From Cryobacterium sp. SO1 (GTDB lineage: Bacteria > Actinomycetota > Actinomycetes > Actinomycetales > Microbacteriaceae), in contig NZ_CP067394.1 in the NCBI RefSeq assembly GCF_004210215.2, positions 3,534,001 through 3,598,000 of the forward strand: a DNA stretch of 64,000 bases. The letters are read 5' to 3'. The translations under genes and the position numbers were made by a program. Below the pieces are notes generated by a model that did not search any database, was not told where the DNA came from, and saw only the letters and a program-made list of their open reading frames with translations. Below are positions 51,710-59,844 of the stretch, in pieces. Every line of letters begins with the position of its first letter. Position 1 is the stretch's first letter.

Positions 51710-52311
51710 CCCCGATCTTCGCCCACGGCAGCCTGCGCCTGTACCTGCTGAGCCTGCTGGCCGAGCGCCCCCGGCACGGCTACGAGCTGATCCAGGCTCT
51801 GAGCGACCGTTTCGGCGGCACCTACAGTCCGAGCGCCGGCACCATCTACCCGCGGCTGGCCAAGCTCGAGGAGGAGGGTCTGGTGACCAAGACGGCGGGC
51901 GACCGCAAGACGGTCTACGAGATCACCGACGCCGGCCGCGCCGAACTGGCCGCCCGCGCCGACGACTTGGCCAGCATCGAGAGCGAGGTCACCGACTCGG
52001 TTCGCCGACTCGCCGACGAGGTGCGCACTGGCGTCACGGAGGCCATGAAGAGCCTGCGGGCCGACCTCGCCTCCGCCGCACGGCAGAAGGCGCCAGAGCC
52101 GACCAAGTCCACGTCGGATGCGCGCCCGACCGGCGATTCCAACCTCGCGCTGCGGGAGGCCGACATGGTGCTCAACGAGTTCCGCCAGCAGATGCGCGCT
52201 GACCTGCGGACGCAGGCGTACCGTTCGACGATGCCGAGTGAGACCGTGCCGGAGTTGCGGCGCCAGCTGGATCTGGTGCGCGCGAGCATCCGCGACTCGC
52301 TCACGAGCTAA
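51706..52311 (+). CDS. PadR-family transcriptional regulator
   Basis: A 201-residue regulator. The winged helix is in the first 80 residues (LRLYLLSLLAERPRHGYELI, GTYSPSAGTIYPRLAKLEEEGLV, then DRKTVYEITDAGRAEL). The C-terminal part (about 85-195) is helical and longer than in short PadR proteins, with a charged linker (APEPTKSTSD) between two helices. It overlaps the DUF4097 gene and likely represses this operon through the palindrome at 50814-50827. The inducing signal is unknown. Confidence 0.92.
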   Translation: MTPIFAHGSLRLYLLSLLAERPRHGYELIQALSDRFGGTYSPSAGTIYPRLAKLEEEGLVTKTAGDRKTVYEITDAGRAELAARADDLASIESEVTDSVRRLADEVRTGVTEAMKSLRADLASAARQKAPEPTKSTSDARPTGDSNLALREADMVLNEFRQQMRADLRTQAYRSTMPSETVPELRRQLDLVRASIRDSLTS

Positions 52312-52468
52312 CCTGCACACCGGCTGCGAGCGTCCGGGCGCCGATCCGGCGCCCGGACCGGCTCGTGTCGCCCGCGGAACTGCGCGCCGACCAGCCGGAA
52401 CAATCCGACGGCCCGATCGGTCTGCCGCCGCCGAAGCGCCGGGGTGATCCTGGCAATCCGCCGACAAC

Positions 52469-52496
52469 TTGACAGTGCGGTGCATCGGAGTAGTGT
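52469..52496 (+). promoter_or_regulatory. Promoter of the APC permease gene
   Basis: TTGACA (-35, 52469-52474), 16-bp spacer, TAGTGT (-10, 52491-52496). The GTG start lies 8 nt later, so the transcript is probably leaderless. Confidence 0.75.
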
Positions 52497-52504
52497 CGTC
52501 CCTC

Positions 52505-54658
52505 GTGACACCAGAGGGGAACCCCCCAGCACCCGAAGCCCGATCACCTAAACGGTGGATAATCGGCGAACCGCTTGCCAGCGAACACCTGGACGGGCAG
52601 TTGCTTCCGAAGCACCTGGCGCTGCCGATCTTCGCCAGTGACCCGCTGTCGAGCGTCGCGTACGCTCCGCAGGAATTGCTGATGATCCTGACCCTCGGGG
52701 GGCTCGCCTTCCTGAGCTTCGCGCCCTGGGTGGCTGCAGTGGTCGTGCTGCTCCTGGTGGTCGTGGTGGCCTCGTATCGCCAGCTCATCAAGGCGTACCC
52801 GAACGGTGGCGGCGACTACGAGGTCGCCTCCAAGAACCTCGGCGAAAAGGCCGGCCTCGTCGTCGCATCCGCCCTGCTCGTTGACTACGTGATGACCGTC
52901 GTCGTGTCGGTGTCCAGCGGTGTGGACAACATCATCTCGGCGATACCCGGGCTGGCCCCGCTGCGCGTGGAACTGGCCGTCGTCTTCGTGATCGTGCTCG
53001 CCGCCGTCAACTTGCGTGGTGTCGCCGAGTCGAGCAAGGCCTTTGCCCTGCCCACCTATCTGTTCATCGGCAGCGTGCTGCTGATGATCGTCGTGGGCCT
53101 GGGCCGGGTTGCCCTGGGCGATGCACCGGTGGCCGAGTCGGCTGGTTTCGAGGTGGAGGCGCAGAACCTCGCCCAGACGGCGTTCATCCTGCTGTTGCTG
53201 CGCTCCTTCGCCAGCGGTTGCAGCGCCCTGACCGGCGTGGAGGCCATCGCCAACGGCGTGCCGGCGTTCAAGCGGCCCAAGATCAGGAACGCCCAGATCA
53301 CCCTGACGCTGATGGGCGGCATCGCGATTGTGCTGTTCGTGGGGCTGACCGCCCTGGCGCTGTTCTCCAAGGTGCACTACGCGGAGAACCCCTGCGACCT
53401 CATCGGTTGGGCCGAGTGCGCCACACAACCCCAGCGGAGCCTGATCGCCCAGATCGCAGCGGCCACCTTCGGCAACAACTCGCTCATGTTCTTCATCCTG
53501 CAGGGCGCAACGGCCCTGATCCTGCTGCTGGCCGCGAACACGGCGTTCAACGGGTTCCCGCTGCTCGGCAGCGTCCTGGCCCGCGACTCCTACGCACCCA
53601 AGTCGCTGAGCACCCGCGGCGACCGCCTGATCTACTCGAACGGCGTGGTGCTGCTCGCCCTGGCCGCCATCGTGATCATCGTGATCTACCAGGCCAACCT
53701 CACGGTGCTCATCCAGCTCTACATCATCGGCGTCTTCGTGTCGTTCACCATCGGGCAGACCGGCATGGTCAAGCACTGGCTGACCCTGCTCAAAACCGAC
53801 CCGCCCAACCGGGGCTCGATCATCCGCAGCCTGTCGATCAACGGCTTCGGCGCCCTTCTCACCGGCGTGGTGCTGATCGTCGTCACGATCACCAAGTTCA
53901 CCCACGGTGCGTGGCTGGTGTTCCTGATGATGCCGATCCTGTTCGTGCTGATGATCGGCGTCAACCGGTACTACCGCGACGTGGCCAAGGAGATCGAGGT
54001 CGACCCGATCACAACCTTCGGCTCGCAGGGCGACCACGCCATCGTGCTGGTGGGCAAGATGCAGAAGCCCGTGCTCAAGGCCCTCGACTACGCCATTGCG
54101 GCGCGGCACGTGAGCCTGGAGGCCGTGCACGTGTCCATCGACGAGGAGGAGACCGAGAACCTCATCATCGACTGGGCCAAACAGAACATCCAGGTGCCGC
54201 TGAACATCGTGGCCTCGCCGTACCGCGACATCAGCTGGCCGCTGATCTGTTACATCAAGGACCGCCGCGAGGAGTACGGCTCCGAGGTTGTCACCGTGTA
54301 CACGCCGATCTACATCGTCGGGCACTGGTGGGAGTCGCTGCTGCACAACCACAAGGCCAGGCGCCTGCGCCAGAAGCTGATGCTCGTGCACGGTGTCACC
54401 ATCGCGCTGGTGCCGTGGCTTCTTGACTCCTCCGAACTCATCTACGGACGCCGGTCCCGGCCGATTCCCGGCCAGGAGCGTCGCGGCGAGCCCGTGCGTT
54501 CCCACCCGGTCCCGCGCAAGCCCCTGGCGCCGGTGACCGTGGACACGACGAGTGTTGCCGTGCAGAGCGAGAATGTGAGACCGAAGTCGAGCCCGGCCAG
54601 CCCGCCGATGAAGCCGCGGACGCGGCCGGTGAACCCGAACCGGCGGAAGCGCAAGTAG
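52505..54658 (+). CDS. APC-superfamily permease with C-terminal UspA-like region
   Basis: A 717-residue transporter. About twelve membrane helices span 40-500. The N-terminal signature is LPIFASDPLSSVAYAPQELL (near 40-59), then KAYPNGGGDYEVASKNLG (near 86-103) and GCSALTGVEAIANGVPAFKRP (near 237-257). Residues about 505-640 form a soluble domain (ITTFGSQGDHAIVLVGKMQK, LEAVHVSIDEEETENLI) similar to universal stress-like domains at the end of such permeases. The tail is Pro/Arg-rich. The family carries amino acids or potassium-like ions. The GTG at 52505 is supported by the promoter placed just before it. Confidence 0.88.
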   Translation: MTPEGNPPAPEARSPKRWIIGEPLASEHLDGQLLPKHLALPIFASDPLSSVAYAPQELLMILTLGGLAFLSFAPWVAAVVVLLLVVVVASYRQLIKAYPNGGGDYEVASKNLGEKAGLVVASALLVDYVMTVVVSVSSGVDNIISAIPGLAPLRVELAVVFVIVLAAVNLRGVAESSKAFALPTYLFIGSVLLMIVVGLGRVALGDAPVAESAGFEVEAQNLAQTAFILLLLRSFASGCSALTGVEAIANGVPAFKRPKIRNAQITLTLMGGIAIVLFVGLTALALFSKVHYAENPCDLIGWAECATQPQRSLIAQIAAATFGNNSLMFFILQGATALILLLAANTAFNGFPLLGSVLARDSYAPKSLSTRGDRLIYSNGVVLLALAAIVIIVIYQANLTVLIQLYIIGVFVSFTIGQTGMVKHWLTLLKTDPPNRGSIIRSLSINGFGALLTGVVLIVVTITKFTHGAWLVFLMMPILFVLMIGVNRYYRDVAKEIEVDPITTFGSQGDHAIVLVGKMQKPVLKALDYAIAARHVSLEAVHVSIDEEETENLIIDWAKQNIQVPLNIVASPYRDISWPLICYIKDRREEYGSEVVTVYTPIYIVGHWWESLLHNHKARRLRQKLMLVHGVTIALVPWLLDSSELIYGRRSRPIPGQERRGEPVRSHPVPRKPLAPVTVDTTSVAVQSENVRPKSSPASPPMKPRTRPVNPNRRKRK

Positions 54659-54659
54659 G

Positions 54660-54755
54660 TCTCGACAGGCTCGACCAGCGGTGGGCGGCCCGACCAGCGG
54701 TGGGCGGCCCGACCAGCGGTGGGTCAACCAGCGGTGGCCCGACAAGCGGGGTCGA
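54660..54755. repeat. 19-bp tandem repeats next to a GGTCTCGACAGGCTCGACC motif
   Basis: Two perfect CGACCAGCGGTGGGCGGCC units (54672-54690 and 54691-54709) are followed by degenerate copies at 54710-54745. The left flank is GGTCTCGACAGGCTCGACC and the right flank GGGGTCGAGCCGG, which could pair. The array lies between the convergent permease and monooxygenase genes. I recall similar GTCTCGACA-type repeats in Microbacteriaceae intergenic regions, but cannot search here. Confidence 0.8.
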
Positions 54756-54769
54756 GCCGGTCGCCGCGG

Positions 54770-55855
54770 CTAAAGCAGGGCCATGACCTGCCGGGCGATC
54801 ACGCGGCCGGCCCGGCGGGCGCCGATGGTGCTGGCCTGCGGGCCGTAGCCGGCCAGAAAGATCCGTGGGTCCGTCCAGGACGAGCCGGCGCCGACGACCA
54901 GGCCGCCGGCCTTGTCACGCAGCTTGAGCGGGGCCAGGTGGCGCAGCTCCGGCCGGAATCCGGTCGCCCAGATGATCGCATCCGCTTCGCTGGACGAGCC
55001 GTCCGGCCAGCGCACACCGGTCTCCTCGAGAGCCTCGAACATCGGCCGGGCCACGAGGGTGCCCCGGTCGATGCCGGCCTGGATACGGCGACTGACCGGC
55101 ACACCGGTGCCGCTGACGATGCTCGGCAGGGCCCGGCCGTTTCGGGCTGCTTCGTCCTGCATGGCCACCGCGGCCGACGCCCCCTCGAGATCGAGGCGTT
55201 CGGTGTGCACCCAGTCGATCGGGCGGCGGGACGTCCAGGTGAGGCTTGCCGCGACACCCTCCAGCTCGGGCATGAAACCGATGGCGGAGGTGCCGCCGCC
55301 GACGACCACGACCCGCTGGCCGGCGAAGTCGGCGGCATCCCGGAACCCATTGGTGTGCAGCTGACGACCGGCGAACAACCCGGCGCCCGGATAGTGCGGC
55401 ACGAAGGGCGCACCCCAGCTGCCCGTGGCGTTGACGAGCAGCCCGGCCAGGGTCTCGCGCTCGCCGTAGTGCTCCGAGCTGGTGCGCACGACCAGGTCGG
55501 CACGCCGGTTGAACACCGACCGCACGGTGACCGGCCGCACGACGTTCAACTCGAAGTGTTTTTCGAACTGTCGGTAGTACTCGCTGACCACGTCGCGGGC
55601 GGGGCGGGAGCGATCGGCGGTTTCGAAGCTCAGGCCGAGCTCGGACAGGCCCGGCAGGTCGTTGACCCGGTGGGCCGCGCCCAGGCGGAGGGACTCCCAG
55701 CGGTACTGCCACGCGCCGCCGGCATCCGTGCCGCGGTCGAAGACGACGAAGTCGCGCCCCGCACTGAGCCCGAACCGCCTGAGATGGTAGGCCACCGACA
55801 GCCCGGCCTGCCCGGAACCGATGATCACCACCGGAACGGCCGTGGCGTTCACCAT
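54770..55855 (-). CDS. FAD-dependent NAD(P)H monooxygenase-like oxidoreductase
   Basis: A 361-residue two-dinucleotide-fold flavoprotein. The FAD site is VVIIGSGQAGLSVAYHLRRFG (near 9-29). The NAD(P)H site is VVVVGGGTSAIGFMPEL (near 178-194), and the ATGF motif (IIWATGFRPELRHL) lies near 300. The motif FDRGTDAGGAWQYRWESLRL (near 37-57) is typical of class B flavoprotein monooxygenases such as CzcO or YUCCA-like proteins. It ends close to the convergent permease gene. Substrate unknown, with oxidation of an organic sulfur or amine compound most likely. Confidence 0.88.
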   Translation of the reverse strand: MVNATAVPVVIIGSGQAGLSVAYHLRRFGLSAGRDFVVFDRGTDAGGAWQYRWESLRLGAAHRVNDLPGLSELGLSFETADRSRPARDVVSEYYRQFEKHFELNVVRPVTVRSVFNRRADLVVRTSSEHYGERETLAGLLVNATGSWGAPFVPHYPGAGLFAGRQLHTNGFRDAADFAGQRVVVVGGGTSAIGFMPELEGVAASLTWTSRRPIDWVHTERLDLEGASAAVAMQDEAARNGRALPSIVSGTGVPVSRRIQAGIDRGTLVARPMFEALEETGVRWPDGSSSEADAIIWATGFRPELRHLAPLKLRDKAGGLVVGAGSSWTDPRIFLAGYGPQASTIGARRAGRVIARQVMALL

Positions 55856-55957
55856 TCGTCCTCATCCCTCGGGTTCCGACCGTGAACCGCGTCATCGGGG
55901 CGTCAGGCCCACCATGCTAAACTAGCGGCTAGATTTCACAATTCCGTTCGGCAACTC

Positions 55958-55981
55958 CCGGGTGACTCATCACTCACCCGG
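55958..55981 (+). promoter_or_regulatory. Perfect hairpin in the leader of the DUF3073 gene
   Basis: CCGGGTGA/TCACCCGG is an 8-bp stem with an 8-nt loop, 24 nt upstream of the ATG and just before its GGGGG ribosome site. It could be an attenuator, a protein site or an mRNA stabiliser. It lies in the 150-bp divergent region shared with the monooxygenase gene. Confidence 0.65.
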
Positions 55982-56005
55982 CCTGGCATCGTTAGGGGGT
56001 CACGC

Positions 56006-56245
56006 ATGGGGCGCGGCCGTCAAAAAGCAAAGCACACCAAGGTTGCCCGCGAGCTGAAGTATTTCAGCCCGGACACCAACTACAACGCGCTTGAACGCGA
56101 GCTCACTGGGCATCCGGTGACCGACCCGCGGCTCGACGAGGACCTGGCCAAGTGGCCGGAGTACGAAGCGAACAAGACGGCGGCTGACGAGCCGGACGAC
56201 TACGTCGACCACTACGAAACCGAAGACGAGAAGAAGCGCGCCTAG
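56006..56245 (+). CDS. DUF3073 family protein
   Basis: A 79-residue, highly charged protein. The MGRGRQKAKHTKVARELKYF start and the FSPDTNYNALERELTG stretch identify the DUF3073 family, which is restricted to actinobacteria and near-universal there. The C-terminus is acidic (DEPDDYVDHYETEDEKKRA). It is cytoplasmic and has no known function, although its conservation and basic N-terminus hint at nucleic-acid or ribosome association. It neighbours the purine genes, an arrangement common in relatives. GGGGG about 7 nt upstream of the ATG is its ribosome site. Confidence 0.93.
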   Translation: MGRGRQKAKHTKVARELKYFSPDTNYNALERELTGHPVTDPRLDEDLAKWPEYEANKTAADEPDDYVDHYETEDEKKRA

Positions 56246-56351
56246 CTCAACTCGCTGAGGAGCTGCGCACCTCTGTGCGCGGCTGCGCTTGTGGCGCGCC
56301 CATAGACCGGCTCCCGGACAACTCTCAGTGTGAGAACGCCAGCGCCCTCGG

Positions 56352-56505
56352 CTGCACCAGGGTCGCCCACTCTTGCTGGTGCAGGGGATCCCTCACTGCC
56401 GAAAATGGGCGAGCCATCGGCGGGGCAGTTACCTCGCGCTCCGACGATGACTGGCCCGAATTCGCTAGTCGCGCGGGGCGCCGACCAGCAAAAATGGGCG
56501 AGCCA
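56352..56505. repeat. Inverted and direct repeats between DUF3073 and purM, likely terminators
   Basis: CTGCACCAG (56352-56360) pairs with CTGGTGCAG (56376-56384) as a perfect 9-bp stem. ACTGCC (56395-56400) pairs with GGCAGT (56424-56429) around a shared motif. AAAATGGGCGAGCCA is repeated at 56402-56416 and 56491-56505, and its inverted relative stands at 56361-56380. The region separates two convergent genes, so the stems probably end both transcripts. Confidence 0.75.
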
Positions 56506-56526
56506 GGAGCTTGACCGAGGATTCGG

Positions 56527-57630
56527 TTAGGCCGCGTAGCCGCCGACGAGGCGCACGGCGCCACCGTTGACGCCCTTGGCGCCCTGTTCGAAGCCGGTGA
56601 GGTCGTGCGGGGCCATCGACACGCGGCCGGCGACCCAGGACGGAATACCCTCAGACTTGAGGCGCGCGATGACGGATGACGCGGCGTTGGCCGCGACGAC
56701 GGCGAACATGCCCACGCCGAGGTTCCAGGTGCCTTCGGCGCTTTCCAGCGTGGTGCCGGCCATATCGCCGAGCACCCTGAAGACGGGGTCGGGTGACCAG
56801 GTTGACCGGTCGACCTCGACCCAGCTGCCGACGGGCAGCACCCGGGCCAGGTTGGCCGCGATACCGCCGCCGGTGACGTGGCTGAGCGAGTGCACAACGC
56901 CGGCCAGTTCGGGGTCGGCGAGCACACTGAGCAGCGGGCCGGTGTAGAGCCGGGTGGGCTCAAGGAGCGCTTCGCCGATGACGCCGCCGAGTTCGGCGGA
57001 GGTGTCGGTGTAGCCGACGCCACGCGCGGCCAGGATGTGCCGCACGAGCGAGAAACCGTTGGAGTGCAGCCCGGAGGAGGCCATCGCGATGACAACGTCG
57101 CCGGACTGGACCCGCTCAGCGCCGAGGACCTGGTCGGCCTCGACGACACCGGTCGCCGCTCCCGCGACGTCGTAGTCGTCCGGGCCGAGCAGGCCGGGGT
57201 GCTCGGCGGTCTCGCCGCCTACGAGGGCGGTGCCGGTGGCGGCGCAAGCCTTGGCGATGCCCTCGACGATCGCCGCGATGCGTTCGGGGACGACCTTGCC
57301 GCAGGCTATGTAGTCGGTCATGAACAGCGGTCGGGCACCGACGACGATGATGTCGTCGACGACCATGCCGACCAGGTCTTGCCCGATGGTGTCGTGTTTG
57401 TCGAGGGCCTGGGCGATGGCGACCTTGGTGCCGACGCCATCCGTGGAGGTGGCCAGCAGCGGGCGCTTGTAGGTGGTGAGGAAGGAGACGTCGTAGAGGC
57501 CGGCGAACCCGCCGAAACCGCCGAGCACCTCCGGGCCGTGGGTGGCCGAGACGGCGGACTTCATCAGTGACACCGCGAGGTCTCCCGCGTGGGTGTCGAC
57601 TCCGGCTGCGGCGTAGGTTGCGTTGCTCAT
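56527..57630 (-). CDS. purM: Phosphoribosylformylglycinamidine cyclo-ligase
   Basis: A 367-residue enzyme that closes the imidazole ring of FGAM to give AIR in de novo purine synthesis. It shows TYAAAGVDTHAGD near the start, LATSTDGVGTKV (near 60-71), VGMVVDDIIVVGARPLF (near 88-104) and GETAEHPGLLG (near 140-150) of the ATP-grasp-like PurM fold, with ASSGLHSNGFSLVR near 185. The length is typical. It overlaps purF by 4 bp and is cotranscribed with it. The gene lacks its own leader. Confidence 0.96.
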   Translation of the reverse strand: MSNATYAAAGVDTHAGDLAVSLMKSAVSATHGPEVLGGFGGFAGLYDVSFLTTYKRPLLATSTDGVGTKVAIAQALDKHDTIGQDLVGMVVDDIIVVGARPLFMTDYIACGKVVPERIAAIVEGIAKACAATGTALVGGETAEHPGLLGPDDYDVAGAATGVVEADQVLGAERVQSGDVVIAMASSGLHSNGFSLVRHILAARGVGYTDTSAELGGVIGEALLEPTRLYTGPLLSVLADPELAGVVHSLSHVTGGGIAANLARVLPVGSWVEVDRSTWSPDPVFRVLGDMAGTTLESAEGTWNLGVGMFAVVAANAASSVIARLKSEGIPSWVAGRVSMAPHDLTGFEQGAKGVNGGAVRLVGGYAA

Positions 57631-59216
57631 TCTGGTCTTCCGGGATCGCCGAACGGGACCTGACTGTGTTCGACGAGCACGGTGGCCCGCGTCGAGTCAG
57701 GGGTGAGCACGCTCTCGAACTCTGCGTCCGGACCGGGGTCACAGCCGTTGGAGGAGACGTCGCGCTCGAGGAGGTTCTTGCCCAGGTGCTGGGTCTCGGG
57801 CAGCTTGATCGGGTACACGCCGGTGAAGCAGGCGGTGCAGAGGCTCTCGCGGGGCTGCTCGGTGGACGCGATCATGCCGTCCTCGGAGAGATACCCGAGC
57901 GAGTCGGCGCCGATGGCCTGGCGCACCTCGTCGACGCCGAGGCCGGTGGCGATCAGCTCGGCGCGGGAGGCGAAGTCGATGCCGTAGAAGCAGGGCCAGG
58001 TGATCGGCGGGCTGGAAATGCGGACGTGCACCTCGGCGGCACCGGCTTCGCGGAGCATGCTGACCAGGGCGCGCTGGGTGTTGCCGCGCACGATCGAATC
58101 GTCGACGACGATCAGCCGCTTGCCCTTGATGACCTCTTTGAGCGGGTTGAGCTTGAGCTTGATGCCGCGCTGGCGGATGGTCTCGGAGGGCTGGATGAAG
58201 GTGCGGCCCACGTAGGTGTTCTTCACCAGGCCCTGGCCGAACGGGATGCCAGACGCCTGGGCGTAGCCGATCGCCGCGGGGGTGCCGGACTCGGGGGTGG
58301 GGATGACGAGGTCCGCTTCGACGGGGTACTCCGCGGCGAGCTGGCGGCCCATCTCGACCCGGGCCTCGTGCACGCCACGGCCGGCGATGGTGGTGTCCGG
58401 CCGGGCGAGGTAGACGTACTCGAACACGCATCCGGCCCGCTTCACCTCGGCGAAACGCTGGGTGCGCAGGCCGTTCTCGTCGATGGTGATGAGCTCACCG
58501 GGTTCGACCTCGCGCACGAAGCTGGCGCCGACGATGTCGAGGGCGGCGGTCTCGGAGGCGACGACCCAGCCGCGCTCGAGCCGGCCGAGCACCAGCGGGC
58601 GCACACCCTGAGGGTCACGGGCTGCGTACAGGGTGGTCTCGTCCATGAAGACCAGGCAGAAGGCCCCGCGCAGACGCGGCAGCACCTCCATGGCGGTGGC
58701 TTCGAGGGTGTGGTCCAGGTCGCCGGTGAGCAGGGCGGTGATCACGGCGGTGTCGGTGGTGTTGCCGCGCGCGAGTTCGCCGTCGACCTTGGGGTAGCGC
58801 TCGCGCACCAGCTCGAGCAGCTCGGCGGTGTTGGTGAGGTTGCCGTTATGGCCGAGCGCGACGGTGCCGCCGGCTGTGCGACCGAGGGTGGGCTGGGCGT
58901 TCTGCCAGCTCGACGACCCGGTCGTCGAGTAGCGGGTGTGCCCCACCGCGAGGTGGCCGAGCAGGGTGCTCAGCGAGGCCTCGTTGAAGACCTGGGAGAC
59001 CAGGCCCATGTCCTTGTAGATGAGGATCTTCGAGCCGTCACTCGTGGCGATTCCCGCCGATTCCTGGCCTCGGTGCTGAAGGGCGTAGAGCCCGAAGTAG
59101 CTGAGCTTGGCTACCTCTTCACCGGGAGCCCAGACGCCGAAGACTCCGCAGGCATCCTGCGGGCCCTTCTCGCCAGGAAGAAGATCATGATTCAGTCGTC
59201 CGTCGCCACCGGCCAA
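57627..59216 (-). CDS. purF: Amidophosphoribosyltransferase
   Basis: A 529-residue enzyme for the first committed step of purine synthesis (PRPP + glutamine to phosphoribosylamine). A short propeptide precedes the catalytic Cys in DACGVFGVW (near 22). LQHRGQESAGIA (near 46-57) and GHTRYSTTGSSSWQNAQP (near 92-109) mark the glutaminase domain. The PRPP loop VVDDSIVRGNTQ lies near 368-379, and the CGVYP-like ACFTGVYPIKLP (near 478) near the end. The start is TTG at 59216 with AAGGGG 7 nt upstream. The residues AGGDGRLNHDLLPGEKGPQD match the amino end I know from related actinobacteria. No purine riboswitch was seen. Confidence 0.95.
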   Translation of the reverse strand: MAGGDGRLNHDLLPGEKGPQDACGVFGVWAPGEEVAKLSYFGLYALQHRGQESAGIATSDGSKILIYKDMGLVSQVFNEASLSTLLGHLAVGHTRYSTTGSSSWQNAQPTLGRTAGGTVALGHNGNLTNTAELLELVRERYPKVDGELARGNTTDTAVITALLTGDLDHTLEATAMEVLPRLRGAFCLVFMDETTLYAARDPQGVRPLVLGRLERGWVVASETAALDIVGASFVREVEPGELITIDENGLRTQRFAEVKRAGCVFEYVYLARPDTTIAGRGVHEARVEMGRQLAAEYPVEADLVIPTPESGTPAAIGYAQASGIPFGQGLVKNTYVGRTFIQPSETIRQRGIKLKLNPLKEVIKGKRLIVVDDSIVRGNTQRALVSMLREAGAAEVHVRISSPPITWPCFYGIDFASRAELIATGLGVDEVRQAIGADSLGYLSEDGMIASTEQPRESLCTACFTGVYPIKLPETQHLGKNLLERDVSSNGCDPGPDAEFESVLTPDSTRATVLVEHSQVPFGDPGRPE

Positions 59217-59230
59217 GCCGCAGCCCCTTA

Positions 59231-59716
59231 CTAGGAATTCTCGTTGGAAGATTGGGGGTCGGATCCAGGATCCGGAGCCTCGAGGGCGCTTGTTGAGATC
59301 GCGTTGAGTCTATCGACGACGACCGTGGTTGCGGAGCGCCCGACGATTCGGTCGAGCACGATCGCGATGAGGCAGCTGACCGCGACGCCGATCGCGACGC
59401 CGCCCAGAAGCAGGAACCCTAAGACCTGGGCAGGGTCGAACTCGGCGTTCTGCGGGTAGCTCACGGTGAGCACCAGCGCCAGGAGGGCGCCGACGACGGC
59501 GCCGACGATCATGAAACTCACGTAGCGCGGCGAGCGACGCACAACGAGGGTCTGCTCCGCGACGACGGTCTCGGTCGGTTCGACGGGAACCGGGGTTGCC
59601 GCGGGGGCCACGTGGGCCACGTGGGCCTCGGGGGCCACGCCGGGCGGGGCCGCGGCTGGCGAAGCAGTGCCGGACGCTGCCGTCTCGGCGTCACCGTGCT
59701 GGTCTGCAGAACTCAC
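59231..59716 (-). CDS. Small membrane protein with two helices and a Pro/Ala-rich N-terminus
   Basis: A 161-residue protein. The first 60 residues are low-complexity (AAAPPGVAPEAHVAHVAP). Two membrane helices follow near 75-95 and 105-130 (FMIVGAVVGALLALVLTV; GFLLLGGVAIGVAVSCLIA), and the charged C-terminus faces the cytoplasm or outside. I do not recognise it beyond similar small membrane proteins near purF in relatives. GTG at 59716 is chosen because GACAAT stands 6 nt upstream. ATG at 59740, eight codons earlier, is an alternative. It ends 14 bp before purF's start. Confidence 0.7.
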   Translation of the reverse strand: MSSADQHGDAETAASGTASPAAAPPGVAPEAHVAHVAPAATPVPVEPTETVVAEQTLVVRRSPRYVSFMIVGAVVGALLALVLTVSYPQNAEFDPAQVLGFLLLGGVAIGVAVSCLIAIVLDRIVGRSATTVVVDRLNAISTSALEAPDPGSDPQSSNENS

Positions 59717-59728
59717 CGTTCTATTGTC
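59717..59728 (-). promoter_or_regulatory. Possible -10 box of a leaderless promoter for the small membrane protein gene
   Basis: GACAAT (59728-59723), 6 nt, then GTG. It supports the GTG start over the upstream ATG. Confidence 0.45.
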
Positions 59729-59832
59729 GCACGGAGACATGTCGTGCGGTTCGTGGGCGGCGGGGCAGGCGCCGCTCACGCGGGTGGCGCGCCACGGGCC
59801 CAGCGGCGCGGCGCCCGCGCACCGGCATCCGT

Positions 59833-59844
59833 CAGACTGGGCGG
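59833..59844 (+). promoter_or_regulatory. Possible -10 box of a leaderless promoter for the ribokinase-like gene
   Basis: CAGACT, 6 nt, then GTG at 59845. The same box and spacing precede the SCP-like gene on the other strand at 61279-61290. Confidence 0.45.

Noticed and set aside
52544..54745. A 733-codon minus-strand frame opposite the APC permease gene
   Set aside because: The permease signature motifs and promoter are on the plus strand. The opposite frame is Gln/His/Gly/Asp-rich without domains.
54660..54755. Insertion-sequence end or attachment site at the 19-bp repeats
   Set aside because: No transposase, terminal inverted repeat pair of suitable spacing, or target duplication could be found.
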